Shown piece by piece: positions 8,562 to 17,800 of a stretch of 64,000 nucleotides of DNA. The notes under the pieces were generated by a model. The model had not been told where the DNA came from. It did not search any database and saw only the letters and a program-made list of their open reading frames with translations. The DNA lies in assembly GCF_000385335.1 (NCBI RefSeq), contig NZ_ARWA01000001.1, forward strand, positions 2,682,001-2,746,000, read 5' to 3'. Position 1 is the first letter of the stretch, and each line of letters begins with the position of its first letter. The DNA comes from Methyloferula stellata AR4 (GTDB lineage: Bacteria > Pseudomonadota > Alphaproteobacteria > Rhizobiales > Beijerinckiaceae). Both the position numbers and the translations under genes were made by a program.

Positions 8562-9875
8562 ATGATGAGACATTTGCGCGTCGGGATTGCGGGCCTTGGC
8601 ACCGTGGGCACGGCGGTCGTGCGGCTGCTCGACAGGCACGCCCAAGCGCTTGCCGCGCGCACCGGACAAAGGATCGAGGTCACGGCCGTGTCGGCCAAGG
8701 CGCGCGACAAGGATCGCGGCATCGATCTTTCGCGCTTTGCCTGGTTCGATGATCCGGTCGCGCTGGCGGCGAGCCCCGATATAGACGTTTTCGTCGAGCT
8801 GATCGGCGGCGAGGAGGGCGCGGCGCGTGCCGCCGTCGAGACTGCCATCGCGGCAGGGAAATCCGTTGTTACGGCCAATAAGGCGCTGCTCGCCAAACAT
8901 GGCATGGCGCTCGCGCGCGCCGCCGAGGAAAAGGGCGTGGCGCTGGCCTTTGAGGCTTCGGTCGCCGGCGGGATTCCCGTCATCAAAACCTTGCGCGAGG
9001 GTTTTGCCGGCAATGCGATCGAGCGCATCTACGGCATTTTGAACGGTACCTGCAATTACATCCTATCGCGCATGGAAACCGAGAAATTGAGCTTCGCTGC
9101 CTGCCTGCGCGAAGCGCAGGAGCTGGGTTATGCGGAGGCCGACCCGACCTTCGACATCGGCGGGTTCGATACGGCGCACAAGCTCGCGATCCTCACAGCG
9201 CTCGCCTTCGGCACCACGATCGATCCCGACGCCATCGCGATCGAAGGCATAGAGACGATCACGCTGGCCGATCTCGAGGCCGCCGACGAATTGGGCTATC
9301 GCGTCAAACTCTTGGGCGTCGCGCAGAAGACGCTGTCAGGCATCGAGCAACGGGTCCATCCGACTATGGTGCCGAAGTCGTCGGCGATTGCACAAATCAT
9401 GGGCGTTATCAATGCTGTAAGCATTAATGCTGATGCAGTACATGAACTGACTTTGGCGGGGCCAGGGGCTGGCGGAGAGGCCACGGCATCGGCTGTCGTC
9501 GCCGATCTCGCCGATCTGGCGCGCGGGTCTCATATAGCGCCATTTGGCTTGCCCGTGGCTGACTTGGCGCCCTTGCAGCGTGCCCCGCTGCAAATGCATG
9601 AGGGCGGCTATTATGTCCGGCTCTCGGTCCATAACAGGCCGGGCGCCGCCGCGGCGATCGCGACGCGCATGGCCGAGAACGGCATTTCATTGGAGAGCAT
9701 CGTCCAGCGCAATGTATCCGGGTCGCGTGCAAAGGCCGCCACGCTCGATCCGGTGCCGGTGGTGCTCATCACCTATGCGACTTACGAGAAGACGATCCGG
9801 CAGGCGCTCGAATCCGTCGTGGCCGACGGTTATCTCGCCGAAAAGCCGCAGCTCATACGCATCGAGCGGGAGTGA
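8562..9875 (+). CDS. hom: Homoserine dehydrogenase
   Basis: NAD(P)-dependent reduction of aspartate semialdehyde to homoserine (threonine/methionine branch). The 437-residue protein has the Rossmann motif VGIAGLGTVGTAVVRLL, the catalytic-domain signature GILNGTCNYILSRME and EAQELGYAEADPTFDIGG, and a C-terminal ACT domain (YYVRLSVHNRPGAAAAIATR) through which threonine usually feeds back. Two adjacent ATGs (8562, 8565) are possible; a TTG at 8544 also lies in frame. A hairpin follows the stop codon. Confidence 0.96.
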   Translation: MMRHLRVGIAGLGTVGTAVVRLLDRHAQALAARTGQRIEVTAVSAKARDKDRGIDLSRFAWFDDPVALAASPDIDVFVELIGGEEGAARAAVETAIAAGKSVVTANKALLAKHGMALARAAEEKGVALAFEASVAGGIPVIKTLREGFAGNAIERIYGILNGTCNYILSRMETEKLSFAACLREAQELGYAEADPTFDIGGFDTAHKLAILTALAFGTTIDPDAIAIEGIETITLADLEAADELGYRVKLLGVAQKTLSGIEQRVHPTMVPKSSAIAQIMGVINAVSINADAVHELTLAGPGAGGEATASAVVADLADLARGSHIAPFGLPVADLAPLQRAPLQMHEGGYYVRLSVHNRPGAAAAIATRMAENGISLESIVQRNVSGSRAKAATLDPVPVVLITYATYEKTIRQALESVVADGYLAEKPQLIRIERE

Positions 9876-9877
9876 GC

Positions 9878-9913
9878 ATCATCCCGAAAAGCTGGAGGCT
9901 TTCCGGGATGATG
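9878..9913. terminator. Hairpin between convergent hom and adc
   Basis: CATCATCCCGAAAAGC and GCTTTCCGGGATGATG form a long imperfect stem around TGGAG. No T-run follows directly, so it is either an atypical bidirectional terminator or a dispersed palindrome. Confidence 0.6.
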
Positions 9914-9935
9914 AGGCGTCGAAGCGAAAGCGGCT

Positions 9936-10730
9936 TTATTCGCCGGCCATCAGAATGCGCTTTTCTTCGCTCTCTTGCTCCGCCTCGGCCTTGGTATAGT
10001 CGTAGAGCACGCGGCCATAGGGCAGGGTGAGATCGGCGATGAAATGATGCGCGCCGATCACATGGCGCACCGGGAAATCGGCGACCGGCGCATTGACATG
10101 CGGCACAAGATGCAAGCGGCCCGGTCCCGACCATGAGCCTTTCGGCACGATCTCGGTCAGGTTGATCGCAACGAGCTGGCAGATTTCGGGCTCGCCCGTC
10201 ACGCTCGGAATGATTTTCAGATTGATCTGCGTCTTCGACAAAGTGGCGACGGTGCGATCGCCATTGCCGGTCATGCTGTGATGCTTATAGCCCATGCTGC
10301 CCATGGCGACGGTCTGCCCGGCATAGGTCAGCGTGCCGGTCAAAGTATCGTGGACGACCTCGAGCTTCGGATGCGCGTATTTCTTCGGAAAGCCCCAGAT
10401 CTCGCGGCCGGCGGCGATCGGCGGATCGTCGTCGAGATACATTTGCGAGACGAAATTATAGTCCGCGCCCTTATAACGGCAGGGGATCACGAGACCCGAT
10501 TCCGTATAGTCGCCGAAGCCGGAGCTATCCGGCATCCGGATCCATTCGTAATGGACGATCGCCTGATCGGCCGGTTCCAGCGGTTCCGGCAATTGCGTGC
10601 GGATGGCTTCGGGGTCGGTCTCGTATGAAATGACCATATATTCGCGATCGATGAACCGGTAGGGCCCGGCGGGATAGCTGGGGCTTCCGAGCGGCATCGA
10701 CGGGAGCTTGATGACGTCTGCCTTCTTCAT
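9936..10730 (-). CDS. adc: Acetoacetate decarboxylase
   Basis: Decarboxylates acetoacetate to acetone and CO2 through a Schiff base on lysine. The 264-residue protein carries the active-site segment EIWGFPKKYAHPKLEV with the Lys pair at about residues 116-117 (the family's catalytic position), and TLTYAGQTVAMGSMGYKHH, typical of ADC. It is the second gene of an operon with bdhA (40-bp gap), so acetoacetate from 3-hydroxybutyrate oxidation could be disposed of here. Ends AEQESEEKRILMAGE. Confidence 0.93.
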   Translation of the reverse strand: MKKADVIKLPSMPLGSPSYPAGPYRFIDREYMVISYETDPEAIRTQLPEPLEPADQAIVHYEWIRMPDSSGFGDYTESGLVIPCRYKGADYNFVSQMYLDDDPPIAAGREIWGFPKKYAHPKLEVVHDTLTGTLTYAGQTVAMGSMGYKHHSMTGNGDRTVATLSKTQINLKIIPSVTGEPEICQLVAINLTEIVPKGSWSGPGRLHLVPHVNAPVADFPVRHVIGAHHFIADLTLPYGRVLYDYTKAEAEQESEEKRILMAGE

Positions 10731-10770
10731 ATGAGACCTCCGAATGGGGAGAGGATCGGGGAGCGGGTGA

Positions 10771-11553
10771 TTATTCGGCGGTCCAGCCGCCGTCGATCGG
10801 AATATTGGCGCCGGTGATCTCGCTTGCTGCGTCGGAGCAGAGGAAGAGGGCCAAGGCGGCGACCTGCTCGACCGTCACGAATTGCTTCGTCGGCTGGGCG
10901 GCGAGAAGCACGTCGTGGATCACCTGCTCTTTGGTCAGGTGACGCGCGGCCATCGTATCGGGAATCTGCTTTTCGACGAGCGGCGTCCAGACATAGCCGG
11001 GGCTGATGCAATTCGAGGTGATCTTATGCTGGGCCAGTTCGAGCGCGACGGTCTTCGTCAGGCCCGCGATGCCATGCTTGGCGGCGACATAGGCCGATTT
11101 GAACGGCGATGCGACGAGCGAATGCGCCGACGCCGTCTGGATGATCCGGCCCCAGCCCTTGGCCTTCATGCCGGGAACGGCGGCGCGAATGGTGTGGAAG
11201 GCGGACGACAGATTGATCGCGATGATCGCATCCCATTTCTCGACAGGGAAATCCTCGATCGGCGAGACGTATTGAATACCGGCATTGTTGACGAGAATAT
11301 CGACGGAGCCGAGATCGGCCTGCGCCGTCGCGATCATGGCAGCGATTTCATCCGGCTTTGACATATCGGCAGCGGAATAGACCGCGGTCACGCCGAAGTC
11401 CTGCTTGATGCCGGCCAACTCCTTGTCGATCGCGTCCTTCTCGCCAAAGCCGTTGATCATGACATTGGCGCCTTCCTTCGCGAGCGCCCGTGCAATCGCC
11501 AATCCGATGCCGCTCGTCGAGCCAGTGACGACCGCCGATTTGCCTTTCAACAT
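10771..11553 (-). CDS. bdhA: 3-hydroxybutyrate dehydrogenase (SDR)
   Basis: Oxidises (R)-3-hydroxybutyrate to acetoacetate with NAD+. The 260-residue classical SDR has TGSTSGIG (cofactor), NNAG, the Ser of TASAHSLV and the YVAAKHG Tyr/Lys pair. The C-terminal stretch CISPGYVWTPLVEKQIP with ITGANIPIDGGWTAE is characteristic of D-beta-hydroxybutyrate dehydrogenase. First gene of the bdhA-adc operon, divergent from the patatin. With phaC nearby this gives a PHB degradation branch. Confidence 0.95.
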   Translation of the reverse strand: MLKGKSAVVTGSTSGIGLAIARALAKEGANVMINGFGEKDAIDKELAGIKQDFGVTAVYSAADMSKPDEIAAMIATAQADLGSVDILVNNAGIQYVSPIEDFPVEKWDAIIAINLSSAFHTIRAAVPGMKAKGWGRIIQTASAHSLVASPFKSAYVAAKHGIAGLTKTVALELAQHKITSNCISPGYVWTPLVEKQIPDTMAARHLTKEQVIHDVLLAAQPTKQFVTVEQVAALALFLCSDAASEITGANIPIDGGWTAE

Positions 11554-11637
11554 ATGTTTCTCCCGCGCGAAAACCGCCTGCTTGTGCGAGGCTGCACTTC
11601 AGCGTGCGCCTCGATTAGGGCTCTAAAACGCCAGCCA

Positions 11638-11683
11638 TTCAAGCTGCACAATAGCTTGAACGGATCACGTAAAATCACCGTGA
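11638..11683. promoter_or_regulatory. Two adjacent dyads in the bdhA/patatin divergent region
   Basis: A perfect palindrome TTCAAGCT-N7-AGCTTGAA (11638-11660) is followed by a second dyad TCACG-N9-CGTGA (11665-11683). They sit 85-130 bp upstream of bdhA in a 346-bp divergent intergenic region. They are candidate operator sites for a regulator of PHB turnover; no regulator gene lies beside them. Confidence 0.5.
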
Positions 11684-11899
11684 CCCTTTTATGAAGCTCT
11701 TTCTTTAATAACTTTAACGAGAGGGTCTGGCCGCTCCAAGGTTTCGACAGCACTGAATTTGGCGATCTTGGTCCTTTTGTCATGGTGCTGTCGCAGCGCG
11801 TGCGTTTCATGAGGCGGAGCAGCCGGCCAGCCGATGAACAGACTGCACTCTATTTGCGCGAAATCGCGGCGGTGGCTCGCAACGAAAAGGTGAACGCGC

Positions 11900-13078
11900 A
11901 TGGATGCCCTGACTCCCAAAACCGATATTCATTCGGGCCGCGGCTGGCGTCCCGAAGGCTGCGACCGGATCGGCCTCGTGCTGCAAGGCGGCGGCGCGCT
12001 CGGCGCCTATCAGGCCGGCGTCTATCAGGCGCTTGAGGAAGCGGGCATCATGCCCGACTGGGTATCGGGCGTCTCGATCGGCGCGATCAATTCGGCCATC
12101 ATCGCGGGCAATAGGCCGGAGCGCCGGTTGGAGCGGCTGCGCACATTCTGGGAATGCATCACAGACCGCAAGGTCAGCTACTATACGCCCGACGGCGATA
12201 TTTACCGGCAGATGCGTAATCTCTTGAGTTCCTGGTACACGATCGCGCTCGGGCAGCCGGGATTCTTCGCGCCCTGGAAGACGTCGCCCGTGTTCAGCGC
12301 ATCCGGTGCCAAAACCGCGCTCAGCTATTACGATACCGCGCCCTTGCGCCAGACATTGCTCGAACTCGTCGATTTCGATCTCATCAATGATCCGACGCAT
12401 ATCCGGTTCTCGGTCGGCGCCGTGAATGTGCTCACCGGCAATTTCGTCTATTTCGACAATGCGACAGATCACATAGAGCCGGAACATATTATGTCGAGCG
12501 GGGCTCTGCCGCCGGCGCTGCCGATGGTCAAAGTCGGTACCGATTATTTCTGGGACGGCGGTCTCGTCTCGAATACGCCCTTGCAGCATCTGCTCGAAGA
12601 AGAAGACAAGCTGAACAAGCTCGTCTTCCAGGTCGATCTCTTCAGCGCGCGCGGCGACCTGCCGCGCAGCCTTCAAGACGTCATGGGACGGCAGAAGGAC
12701 ATCACCTATTCGTCGCGCACGCGCTACAATACGGATGTCTATAAAAAGCTGCTCGGCTGGAAGAAGAAAACCTACGACGCGCTGTGCAAAATCCCCGAAG
12801 AGCATTTGTCGGACGAGGATCGCGCGCTGAAGGAGGATTTGTCCGCGCTGCCGGAGATCACCATCCTGCAATTGATCTATCAGCAAAGATCCTACGAAGG
12901 CCATGCCAAGGATTACGAGTTCTCGCGCACCTCGATGAACGAGCATTGGCAGAGCGGCTATGAGGACACGCGGGAGACGATCGCCCGCCGCGACCATCTG
13001 CGCATGCCCAAGAAGGATGCCGGCATCTGCGTCTTCGACGTGCATCGCGACGCCGAGCGCGAGGCGCCAAGCGCATAA
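11900..13078 (+). CDS. Patatin-like phospholipase / PHB-associated hydrolase
   Basis: A 392-residue patatin-fold hydrolase. Oxyanion motif LQGGGALGAYQAG, nucleophile elbow GVSIG with Ser59, and the catalytic Asp219 in DGGLVSNTP form the Ser-Asp dyad. The C-terminal third (FSRTSMNEHWQSGYEDTRETI) matches the DUF3734 extension seen in bacterial patatins encoded next to 3-hydroxybutyrate dehydrogenase. Substrate may be membrane lipid or granule surface; not determined. It is divergent from bdhA-adc. No signal peptide, so cytosolic. Confidence 0.9.
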   Translation: MDALTPKTDIHSGRGWRPEGCDRIGLVLQGGGALGAYQAGVYQALEEAGIMPDWVSGVSIGAINSAIIAGNRPERRLERLRTFWECITDRKVSYYTPDGDIYRQMRNLLSSWYTIALGQPGFFAPWKTSPVFSASGAKTALSYYDTAPLRQTLLELVDFDLINDPTHIRFSVGAVNVLTGNFVYFDNATDHIEPEHIMSSGALPPALPMVKVGTDYFWDGGLVSNTPLQHLLEEEDKLNKLVFQVDLFSARGDLPRSLQDVMGRQKDITYSSRTRYNTDVYKKLLGWKKKTYDALCKIPEEHLSDEDRALKEDLSALPEITILQLIYQQRSYEGHAKDYEFSRTSMNEHWQSGYEDTRETIARRDHLRMPKKDAGICVFDVHRDAEREAPSA

Positions 13079-13091
13079 GCGCTCGCCGGGT

Positions 13092-13682
13092 CTATTTCGG
13101 CGGCGGCTCGATCTTGATCGAGGGATCGAAGGTGAACTGTTTTTCGGTGTGGTTTTTAATGCCGAAAATCTCGCCGTCGATGATCTGCCGCGCCAGAAGA
13201 TTGGTCTTGGGATCGACGTAGAGCATGCCTTGGGCGGAGAAAAGTCCACCCTGCATGTCGAGCTTGAAACTATAGGCGAGATAGGTCTGTCCATCGACCG
13301 TCTTCTCGCCGAGACATTGCGCGCCTTGAACATAGTCCGGCGCGATATCTTCGAGGCTCGTGGTCATCTTGCCGGCCATTGCGCCATAGGCCTCCGGCAT
13401 TTGATGCCAGGCTTTCCCGTCATTGGTCCAGAATTTCGGACCGATCTTCATCATCTCGACGGTCTTATTGCCGGTTGTGATACGGGTATGCATCGCGTCC
13501 GGCGGATTCATGTCGGCTGATAAAACACTGTCGTGGGATTTCGCCGACATCTTGCCGTCCACATGAAAAGGCCCGCTGTTCAAAACCCGCTTCAAAATGC
13601 CCTTAAGCTCCTCGCTGCAATCGGCTTTCGCCTGGGCCTGCAGACCCGCTAAAATCAAAAAACTGAGAAAAAGCCGCAGCAT
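13092..13682 (-). CDS. Secreted LolA-like hypothetical protein
   Basis: A 196-residue protein with signal peptide MLRLFLSFLILAGLQAQAKA, then CSEELKGILKR. The body (GPFHVDGKM, then HTRITTGNKTVEMMKIGPKFW) and the late block MLYVDPKTNLLARQ give the alternating beta pattern of periplasmic LolA/LppX-like folds, which bind lipids. Assignment is by pattern only. It is divergent from recJ with a 71-bp gap and convergent with the patatin. Confidence 0.72.
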   Translation of the reverse strand: MLRLFLSFLILAGLQAQAKADCSEELKGILKRVLNSGPFHVDGKMSAKSHDSVLSADMNPPDAMHTRITTGNKTVEMMKIGPKFWTNDGKAWHQMPEAYGAMAGKMTTSLEDIAPDYVQGAQCLGEKTVDGQTYLAYSFKLDMQGGLFSAQGMLYVDPKTNLLARQIIDGEIFGIKNHTEKQFTFDPSIKIEPPPK

Positions 13683-13753
13683 TAGAGGGAAATCCTTGAA
13701 AAGCCTTGCCGAAGATATCTGATTTTCGAGGTGAAAGCCGATAAGATCAAGAC

Positions 13754-15574
13754 GTGAACGAATCGGCTCCCTTGTTTCAACCCCCCCCCGTACTCGGCGT
13801 CGAGCGCTCGGCCCGTGGCTTTGCCTGGCGCGGCCGCCTCGACGGCGCGGGCGAGGCCCGTGCGCTCGCGCTTGCCCAGGTCCATGGCCATAGCGAGCTT
13901 TTGGCGCGCGTGCTCGCGGGACGCGGCGTCTCGCCGGAGACGGCCGAGCTTTTCCTCGATCCGAGCCTGCGCCGCCTGATGCCGGATCCGCTCAGCCTCG
14001 TCGATATGGCGCCAGCGGTCGAACGGCTCGCAAAGGCGGTTCAAACAGGCGAATGCGTCGGCATTTTCGGCGATTATGATGTCGATGGGGCAACCTCCTC
14101 GGCGTTGCTCGCTGGTTTTTTCAAAAGCTGCGGCACGTCTTTCATCATCCACATTCCGGACCGGATTTTCGAAGGCTACGGGCCGAATGTCGAGGCGATC
14201 AAGGCGCTGGCGGCAGCCGGCGTGACCTGTCTCGTAACGGTCGATTGCGGGACGATGAGCCATGTGCCTCTGGCCGAAGCGCGAAGGCTGGGCGTGGACG
14301 CGATCGTCGTCGATCATCATCAGGCCCCTGAACTCTTGCCCGACGCCATCGTCGTCAATCCGAATAGGCAAGACGATCTGTCTGGCCTGGGCCAGCTTTG
14401 CGCGGCGGGCGTTGCCTTCATGCTGCTCGTCGCGTTGAACCGGGTACTGCGCGAACGCGGCTTCTGGACCAAGGCGCGGCCCGAGCCCGATCTTCTGATG
14501 GGGCTTGATCTCGTGGCACTGGCGACGGTCGCCGATGTCGCGCCGCTGACGGGCCTCAACCGCGCCTTCGTGACGAAGGGCCTCGCCGTGATGCAGATGC
14601 GAGGCCGCCCCGGCCTCAAGGCGCTCTTCGATTGCGCCGGCATGGACGGCCCGCCGCGGCCCTATCATTTGGGCTTCGTCATCGGTCCGCGCATCAATGC
14701 GGGCGGACGAATCGGGGACGCGGCGCTCGGCGCCAAGCTTTTGACCCTCACCGACGAAGCCGAGGCGCGGCGCATCGCCGAAGAGCTCGACAGGCTCAAC
14801 CGCGAACGCCAGGTGCTTGAAGCCGCCACTTTGGAAGCGGCCGAGGCGGAAGCCCTGGGTCTGCTCGGCCTCGAAGATAAAGGCGCCGCCATCGTGACCG
14901 CATCCGACGGCTGGCATCCGGGGATCGTCGGGCTCGTCGCCTCTCGCCTCAAAGAGAAATTCCGCCGTCCGGCTTTTGCGATCGCCTTCGACGGCGAGAC
15001 CGGCACCGGGTCCGGCCGCTCGATTGCGGGAATCGATCTTGGCCGCGCCGTGCGCGCGGCGGTCGAGGCGGGCTTGCTCGTCAAAGGCGGCGGCCATGCC
15101 ATGGCGGCGGGGCTCACGATCACCCGCGAGAGGCTTAGCGATTTCCGCGCCTTTCTGGAGGCGCGGCTTGCCGAGGACGTGGTGCATGCGCGGGCAGGGG
15201 AAGCGCTATTCGTCGATGCGGTTTTGACGGCGGCCGGCGCTGAACCCGTTCTGTTCGAGACGCTCGAGCGCGCCGGCCCCTATGGCCAGGGCAATCCGGA
15301 GCCGGTTTTCGTCTTCCCCGCGCATCGGCTGATCGATGTGGCAGAGGTCGGTAATGGCCATATAAGGCTGAGGGCGCAGGCGGGCGACGGTACCAAGATC
15401 GACGGTATTGCCTTCAGGACGGCGCGGGAGCCTCTGGGGATGGCCTTGGAGGCCGCGCGGGGGCAGGCGGTCCATCTGGCAGGCACCTTGTCGCTCGACC
15501 GCTGGGGCGGGCGCGAGCGGGTCCAGCTCCGCGTGATCGATGCGGCTCTGGCGACGCCTTCCGGTCGGGTCTGA
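13754..15574 (+). CDS. recJ: Single-stranded-DNA-specific exonuclease RecJ
   Basis: 5'-3' ssDNA exonuclease of recombination and mismatch repair, cytosolic. The 606-residue protein has the DHH-family motifs: GDYDVDGATSSALL, IPDRIFEGYGPN, VDCG, VVDHHQAPE (Asp187-His188-His189) and, in the DHHA1 part, GRSIAGIDLG with KGGGHAMAAGLTI. A C-terminal OB-like domain follows. The start is a GTG at 13754; codons 10-12 are a run of nine C residues (13781-13789), a slippage-prone tract near the start. Confidence 0.96.
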   Translation: MNESAPLFQPPPVLGVERSARGFAWRGRLDGAGEARALALAQVHGHSELLARVLAGRGVSPETAELFLDPSLRRLMPDPLSLVDMAPAVERLAKAVQTGECVGIFGDYDVDGATSSALLAGFFKSCGTSFIIHIPDRIFEGYGPNVEAIKALAAAGVTCLVTVDCGTMSHVPLAEARRLGVDAIVVDHHQAPELLPDAIVVNPNRQDDLSGLGQLCAAGVAFMLLVALNRVLRERGFWTKARPEPDLLMGLDLVALATVADVAPLTGLNRAFVTKGLAVMQMRGRPGLKALFDCAGMDGPPRPYHLGFVIGPRINAGGRIGDAALGAKLLTLTDEAEARRIAEELDRLNRERQVLEAATLEAAEAEALGLLGLEDKGAAIVTASDGWHPGIVGLVASRLKEKFRRPAFAIAFDGETGTGSGRSIAGIDLGRAVRAAVEAGLLVKGGGHAMAAGLTITRERLSDFRAFLEARLAEDVVHARAGEALFVDAVLTAAGAEPVLFETLERAGPYGQGNPEPVFVFPAHRLIDVAEVGNGHIRLRAQAGDGTKIDGIAFRTAREPLGMALEAARGQAVHLAGTLSLDRWGGRERVQLRVIDAALATPSGRV

Positions 15575-15661
15575 AGAGGTTCGGCCTATGACCCCGAAAA
15601 CATTGTTCCTTTTGGGAGTCGCGGGGCAGGGGAAAGAGACAAAGTGCCCTGTTGCGCGGTC

Positions 15662-15690
15662 TTGCCAGCCCCGCGGCCTGCCTTTATACC
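15662..15690 (+). promoter_or_regulatory. Possible sigma70-type promoter upstream of tRNA-Glu
   Basis: TTGCCA and TATACC separated by 17 bp lie about 80 bp before the tRNA. Plausible but not unique in this GC-rich sequence. Confidence 0.3.
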
Positions 15691-15769
15691 TCGCGCGCCG
15701 GCCGGCCCTCATCGGCTCCCTTTCCGGCACTCTCTTTGTTTAGAGACATAGGTTAAAGCCCTGTCTCCC

Positions 15770-15845
15770 GCGCCCATCGTCTAGCGGTCTAGGACGTCGC
15801 CCTTTCACGGCGAAAACAGGGGTTCGATTCCCCTTGGGCGCGCCA
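15770..15845 (+). tRNA. tRNA-Glu (anticodon TTC)
   Basis: A full 76-nt cloverleaf with encoded CCA. The acceptor stem GCGCCCA pairs with TGGGCGC, the D-arm contains GTCTAGCGGTCTAGGAC, the anticodon loop is CTTTCAC with TTC between GTCGCC/GGCGAA flanks, and the T-arm is AGGGGTTCGATTCCCCT. The sequence change immediately downstream suggests the tRNA 3' end may be an island boundary. Confidence 0.97.
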
Positions 15846-15860
15846 TCGTTTAACGATGGC
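15842..15860 (+). terminator. Hairpin at the tRNA-Glu 3' end
   Basis: GCCATCG-tttaa-CGATGGC is a perfect 7-bp stem that includes the tRNA CCA end. No U-tract follows, so it could serve processing or weak termination. Confidence 0.4.
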
Positions 15861-16103
15861 ATCATATTCCGAAATATCAGCTTGCCCCGGTTGATGCGTG
15901 TGCGACGCGCTGGCTTCTCCGCGTTCCCAGTTCGCTACGGGCTTTCGGGGGCGTGATCGCGGTGGCGTCTTTTGGAAGCGACAAACTTGCGTTTCATCCA
16001 AATCACCTTCGGCTTGTCGGCGCAGGCAATCATTTGACGAAGGGAAAGGTTCGTTCGCGGCGCTCTCGCCACGACCGAGGGGCGATCTCCAGCAGATTGC
16101 GCC

Positions 16104-17105
16104 TCAATCCTGCAGGCGTCCGAAGCGACCGCGATAATCCTGTGGAGACACACCATAGGCTTTAACGAATGCGCGACGCATGCGCTCGTCATCGCCAAAG
16201 CCGGCCCGACGCGCGACGACCTGGATTGGATCGTGTGCAGATTCGAGGAGGCGTCTGGCCGCTTCTGTGCGGAGCTTCTCAACAGCCCGTGCGGGGCTTT
16301 CCCCGGTCTCGCGAAGATAGACACGAGCGAAATTGCGCGGGCTCATCCGAGCCACTTCCGCCAGTGTCTGAACGGACAAGTCCGCTTCGAGATTGTTCCG
16401 AATCCAATCATGAAGGTCCTCGAACCGGCCGCGCGCATCGCGCATCTGTTGACGCAACTCGACGCTGAATTGCGACTGGCCGCCCGGTCGCTTGAGAAAA
16501 AGAACCATCCCACGGGCTACGTCGAGCGCTGCGAGGTGGCCCAGATCGTCCTCAATCATCGCTAACGCCATGTCTATTCCGGCAGAAACCCCGGCCGACG
16601 TCCAGATGCGGCCCGACGTGACAAAAATCGCGTCGGGGTTAACCTTTATCGCTGGGTGCTCCTGCTTAAGCCGGTTGCAAACGATCCAGTGCGTCGTTGC
16701 TTCGAGACCGTCCAGAACACCGAGTTCGGCAAGGATGAACGCGCCGGTACAGATAGAACCCAGCCGACGCGGCCGGTCCAGATAGTTTGCGAGACGGGCT
16801 CGCAGCGAAGCCGTGGTGACAGGCGGCATTGCTGGGTCGAAGCCTACAACAAGCAGCGTGTCGACGGATTGGAGCGTGGTTTCATCAAGCCGCGCGGTTT
16901 GCAGCATCAGACCGGTATCGGTGGCGACGAGGCCGCCCGCCTCGGACACCACAGCTACCTGATAGGCGGAATGACCATCTTCCTGGCGAGCGTCGCTGAA
17001 AGCCTGCAACGCACCGCATACATCCAGCAACTTTGCGCGCTCGTAAGCGACTATGACGATCTTGCGCCGGCCTTCCCGGGCAGGTTTGGCAGTTTTTGAG
17101 GGCAT
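16104..17105 (-). CDS. GlxA-family (DJ-1/PfpI plus AraC) transcriptional regulator
   Basis: A 333-residue regulator with an N-terminal DJ-1/PfpI-like domain (RRKIVIVAYERAKLLDVCGA, then LGSICTGAFILAELGVLDG with the nucleophile-elbow Cys) and a C-terminal AraC DNA-binding domain (LSVQTLAEVARMSPRNFAR, then RRAGFGDDERMRRAF and GVSPQDYRGRF). The frame extends upstream to 17447, but the GlxA domain starts at the ATG at 17105 after a G-rich ribosome site. It lies in tandem with, and downstream of, the NTF2-like gene. First gene after the tRNA, in a region unlike the left flank. Confidence 0.9.
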   Translation of the reverse strand: MPSKTAKPAREGRRKIVIVAYERAKLLDVCGALQAFSDARQEDGHSAYQVAVVSEAGGLVATDTGLMLQTARLDETTLQSVDTLLVVGFDPAMPPVTTASLRARLANYLDRPRRLGSICTGAFILAELGVLDGLEATTHWIVCNRLKQEHPAIKVNPDAIFVTSGRIWTSAGVSAGIDMALAMIEDDLGHLAALDVARGMVLFLKRPGGQSQFSVELRQQMRDARGRFEDLHDWIRNNLEADLSVQTLAEVARMSPRNFARVYLRETGESPARAVEKLRTEAARRLLESAHDPIQVVARRAGFGDDERMRRAFVKAYGVSPQDYRGRFGRLQD

Positions 17106-17229
17106 ACCCCAGCCTAAGCGGCTCGTGGCAGCCCGTCCAGCTGAGAGCGCGGCAGGTTCGCTCTGCAGGAAAGGCAGACCGCCGCGCCCAAATGCCTTGG
17201 GCGGCCGGAGCCGGACAACCGAAACGCGG

Positions 17230-17646
17230 TCATTTGTGCCGATTCCAGCTCCAACCCGCAATCCTCCAACCGGACGACGTGCGGCGCAGCGCAAAGGCGA
17301 TTGTCGCGGCATCCCGCATTCGGATGCCCTTCGCCTCGTAGGACCAGACGGCAGGAACGACGACATAGGCTTGATCGCCGTCAGTGATTTCGGCGACGGG
17401 GTCGTCGTAGACGACGCTTCCATCCCTGATGCCACGTTCCTCCACACTGACGGTCATACTCAGCATCCAGTCAGCCACAGCGGTTGGCCCCTTCCAGATA
17501 AAGGGCGCCACATTGTCGATGATCGCGACGTCGCCTTCGACATGTGCGTCGGAAACGCCCTGAGCATCACCTTTGGTGATTGCGGCACGGAACGCTTCGA
17601 CGGTCGCCATCGGGTCGTTCGAGGACGCGGCAGAGAATTTGGTCAT
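17230..17646 (-). CDS. NTF2-like (SnoaL/DUF4440-type) protein
   Basis: A 138-residue cone-fold protein: NDPMATVEAFRAAITKGD opening helix, FIWKGPTAVADWM, then alternating strands ending RRTSSGWRIAGWSWNRHK, the usual last-strand signature of SnoaL/NTF2-like families. These act as small-molecule isomerases or hydrolases, or as binding subunits; the role here is unknown. The frame runs to 17739, but the M-T-K-F start at 17646 matches family length. Confidence 0.75.
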   Translation of the reverse strand: MTKFSAASSNDPMATVEAFRAAITKGDAQGVSDAHVEGDVAIIDNVAPFIWKGPTAVADWMLSMTVSVEERGIRDGSVVYDDPVAEITDGDQAYVVVPAVWSYEAKGIRMRDAATIAFALRRTSSGWRIAGWSWNRHK

Positions 17647-17800
17647 GCCATCACTCGCGATGTGAACGGGGCTCTCGGCCGAGCTGGAATCGCACTTTTG
17701 GGAAGCGGCTCGATGCGGCAGAACGATGCAGCGACTCAAAGCAATCGGCGACTATGTTTATCCACAAACTAGCGGCTGGAGAGCTATAGCAGCAACAACG

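Noticed and set aside
11807-13333. A 508-codon minus-strand frame opposite the patatin gene
   Set aside because: It is the antisense shadow of the patatin; the patatin has clear catalytic motifs, while the shadow is Arg-rich without motifs.
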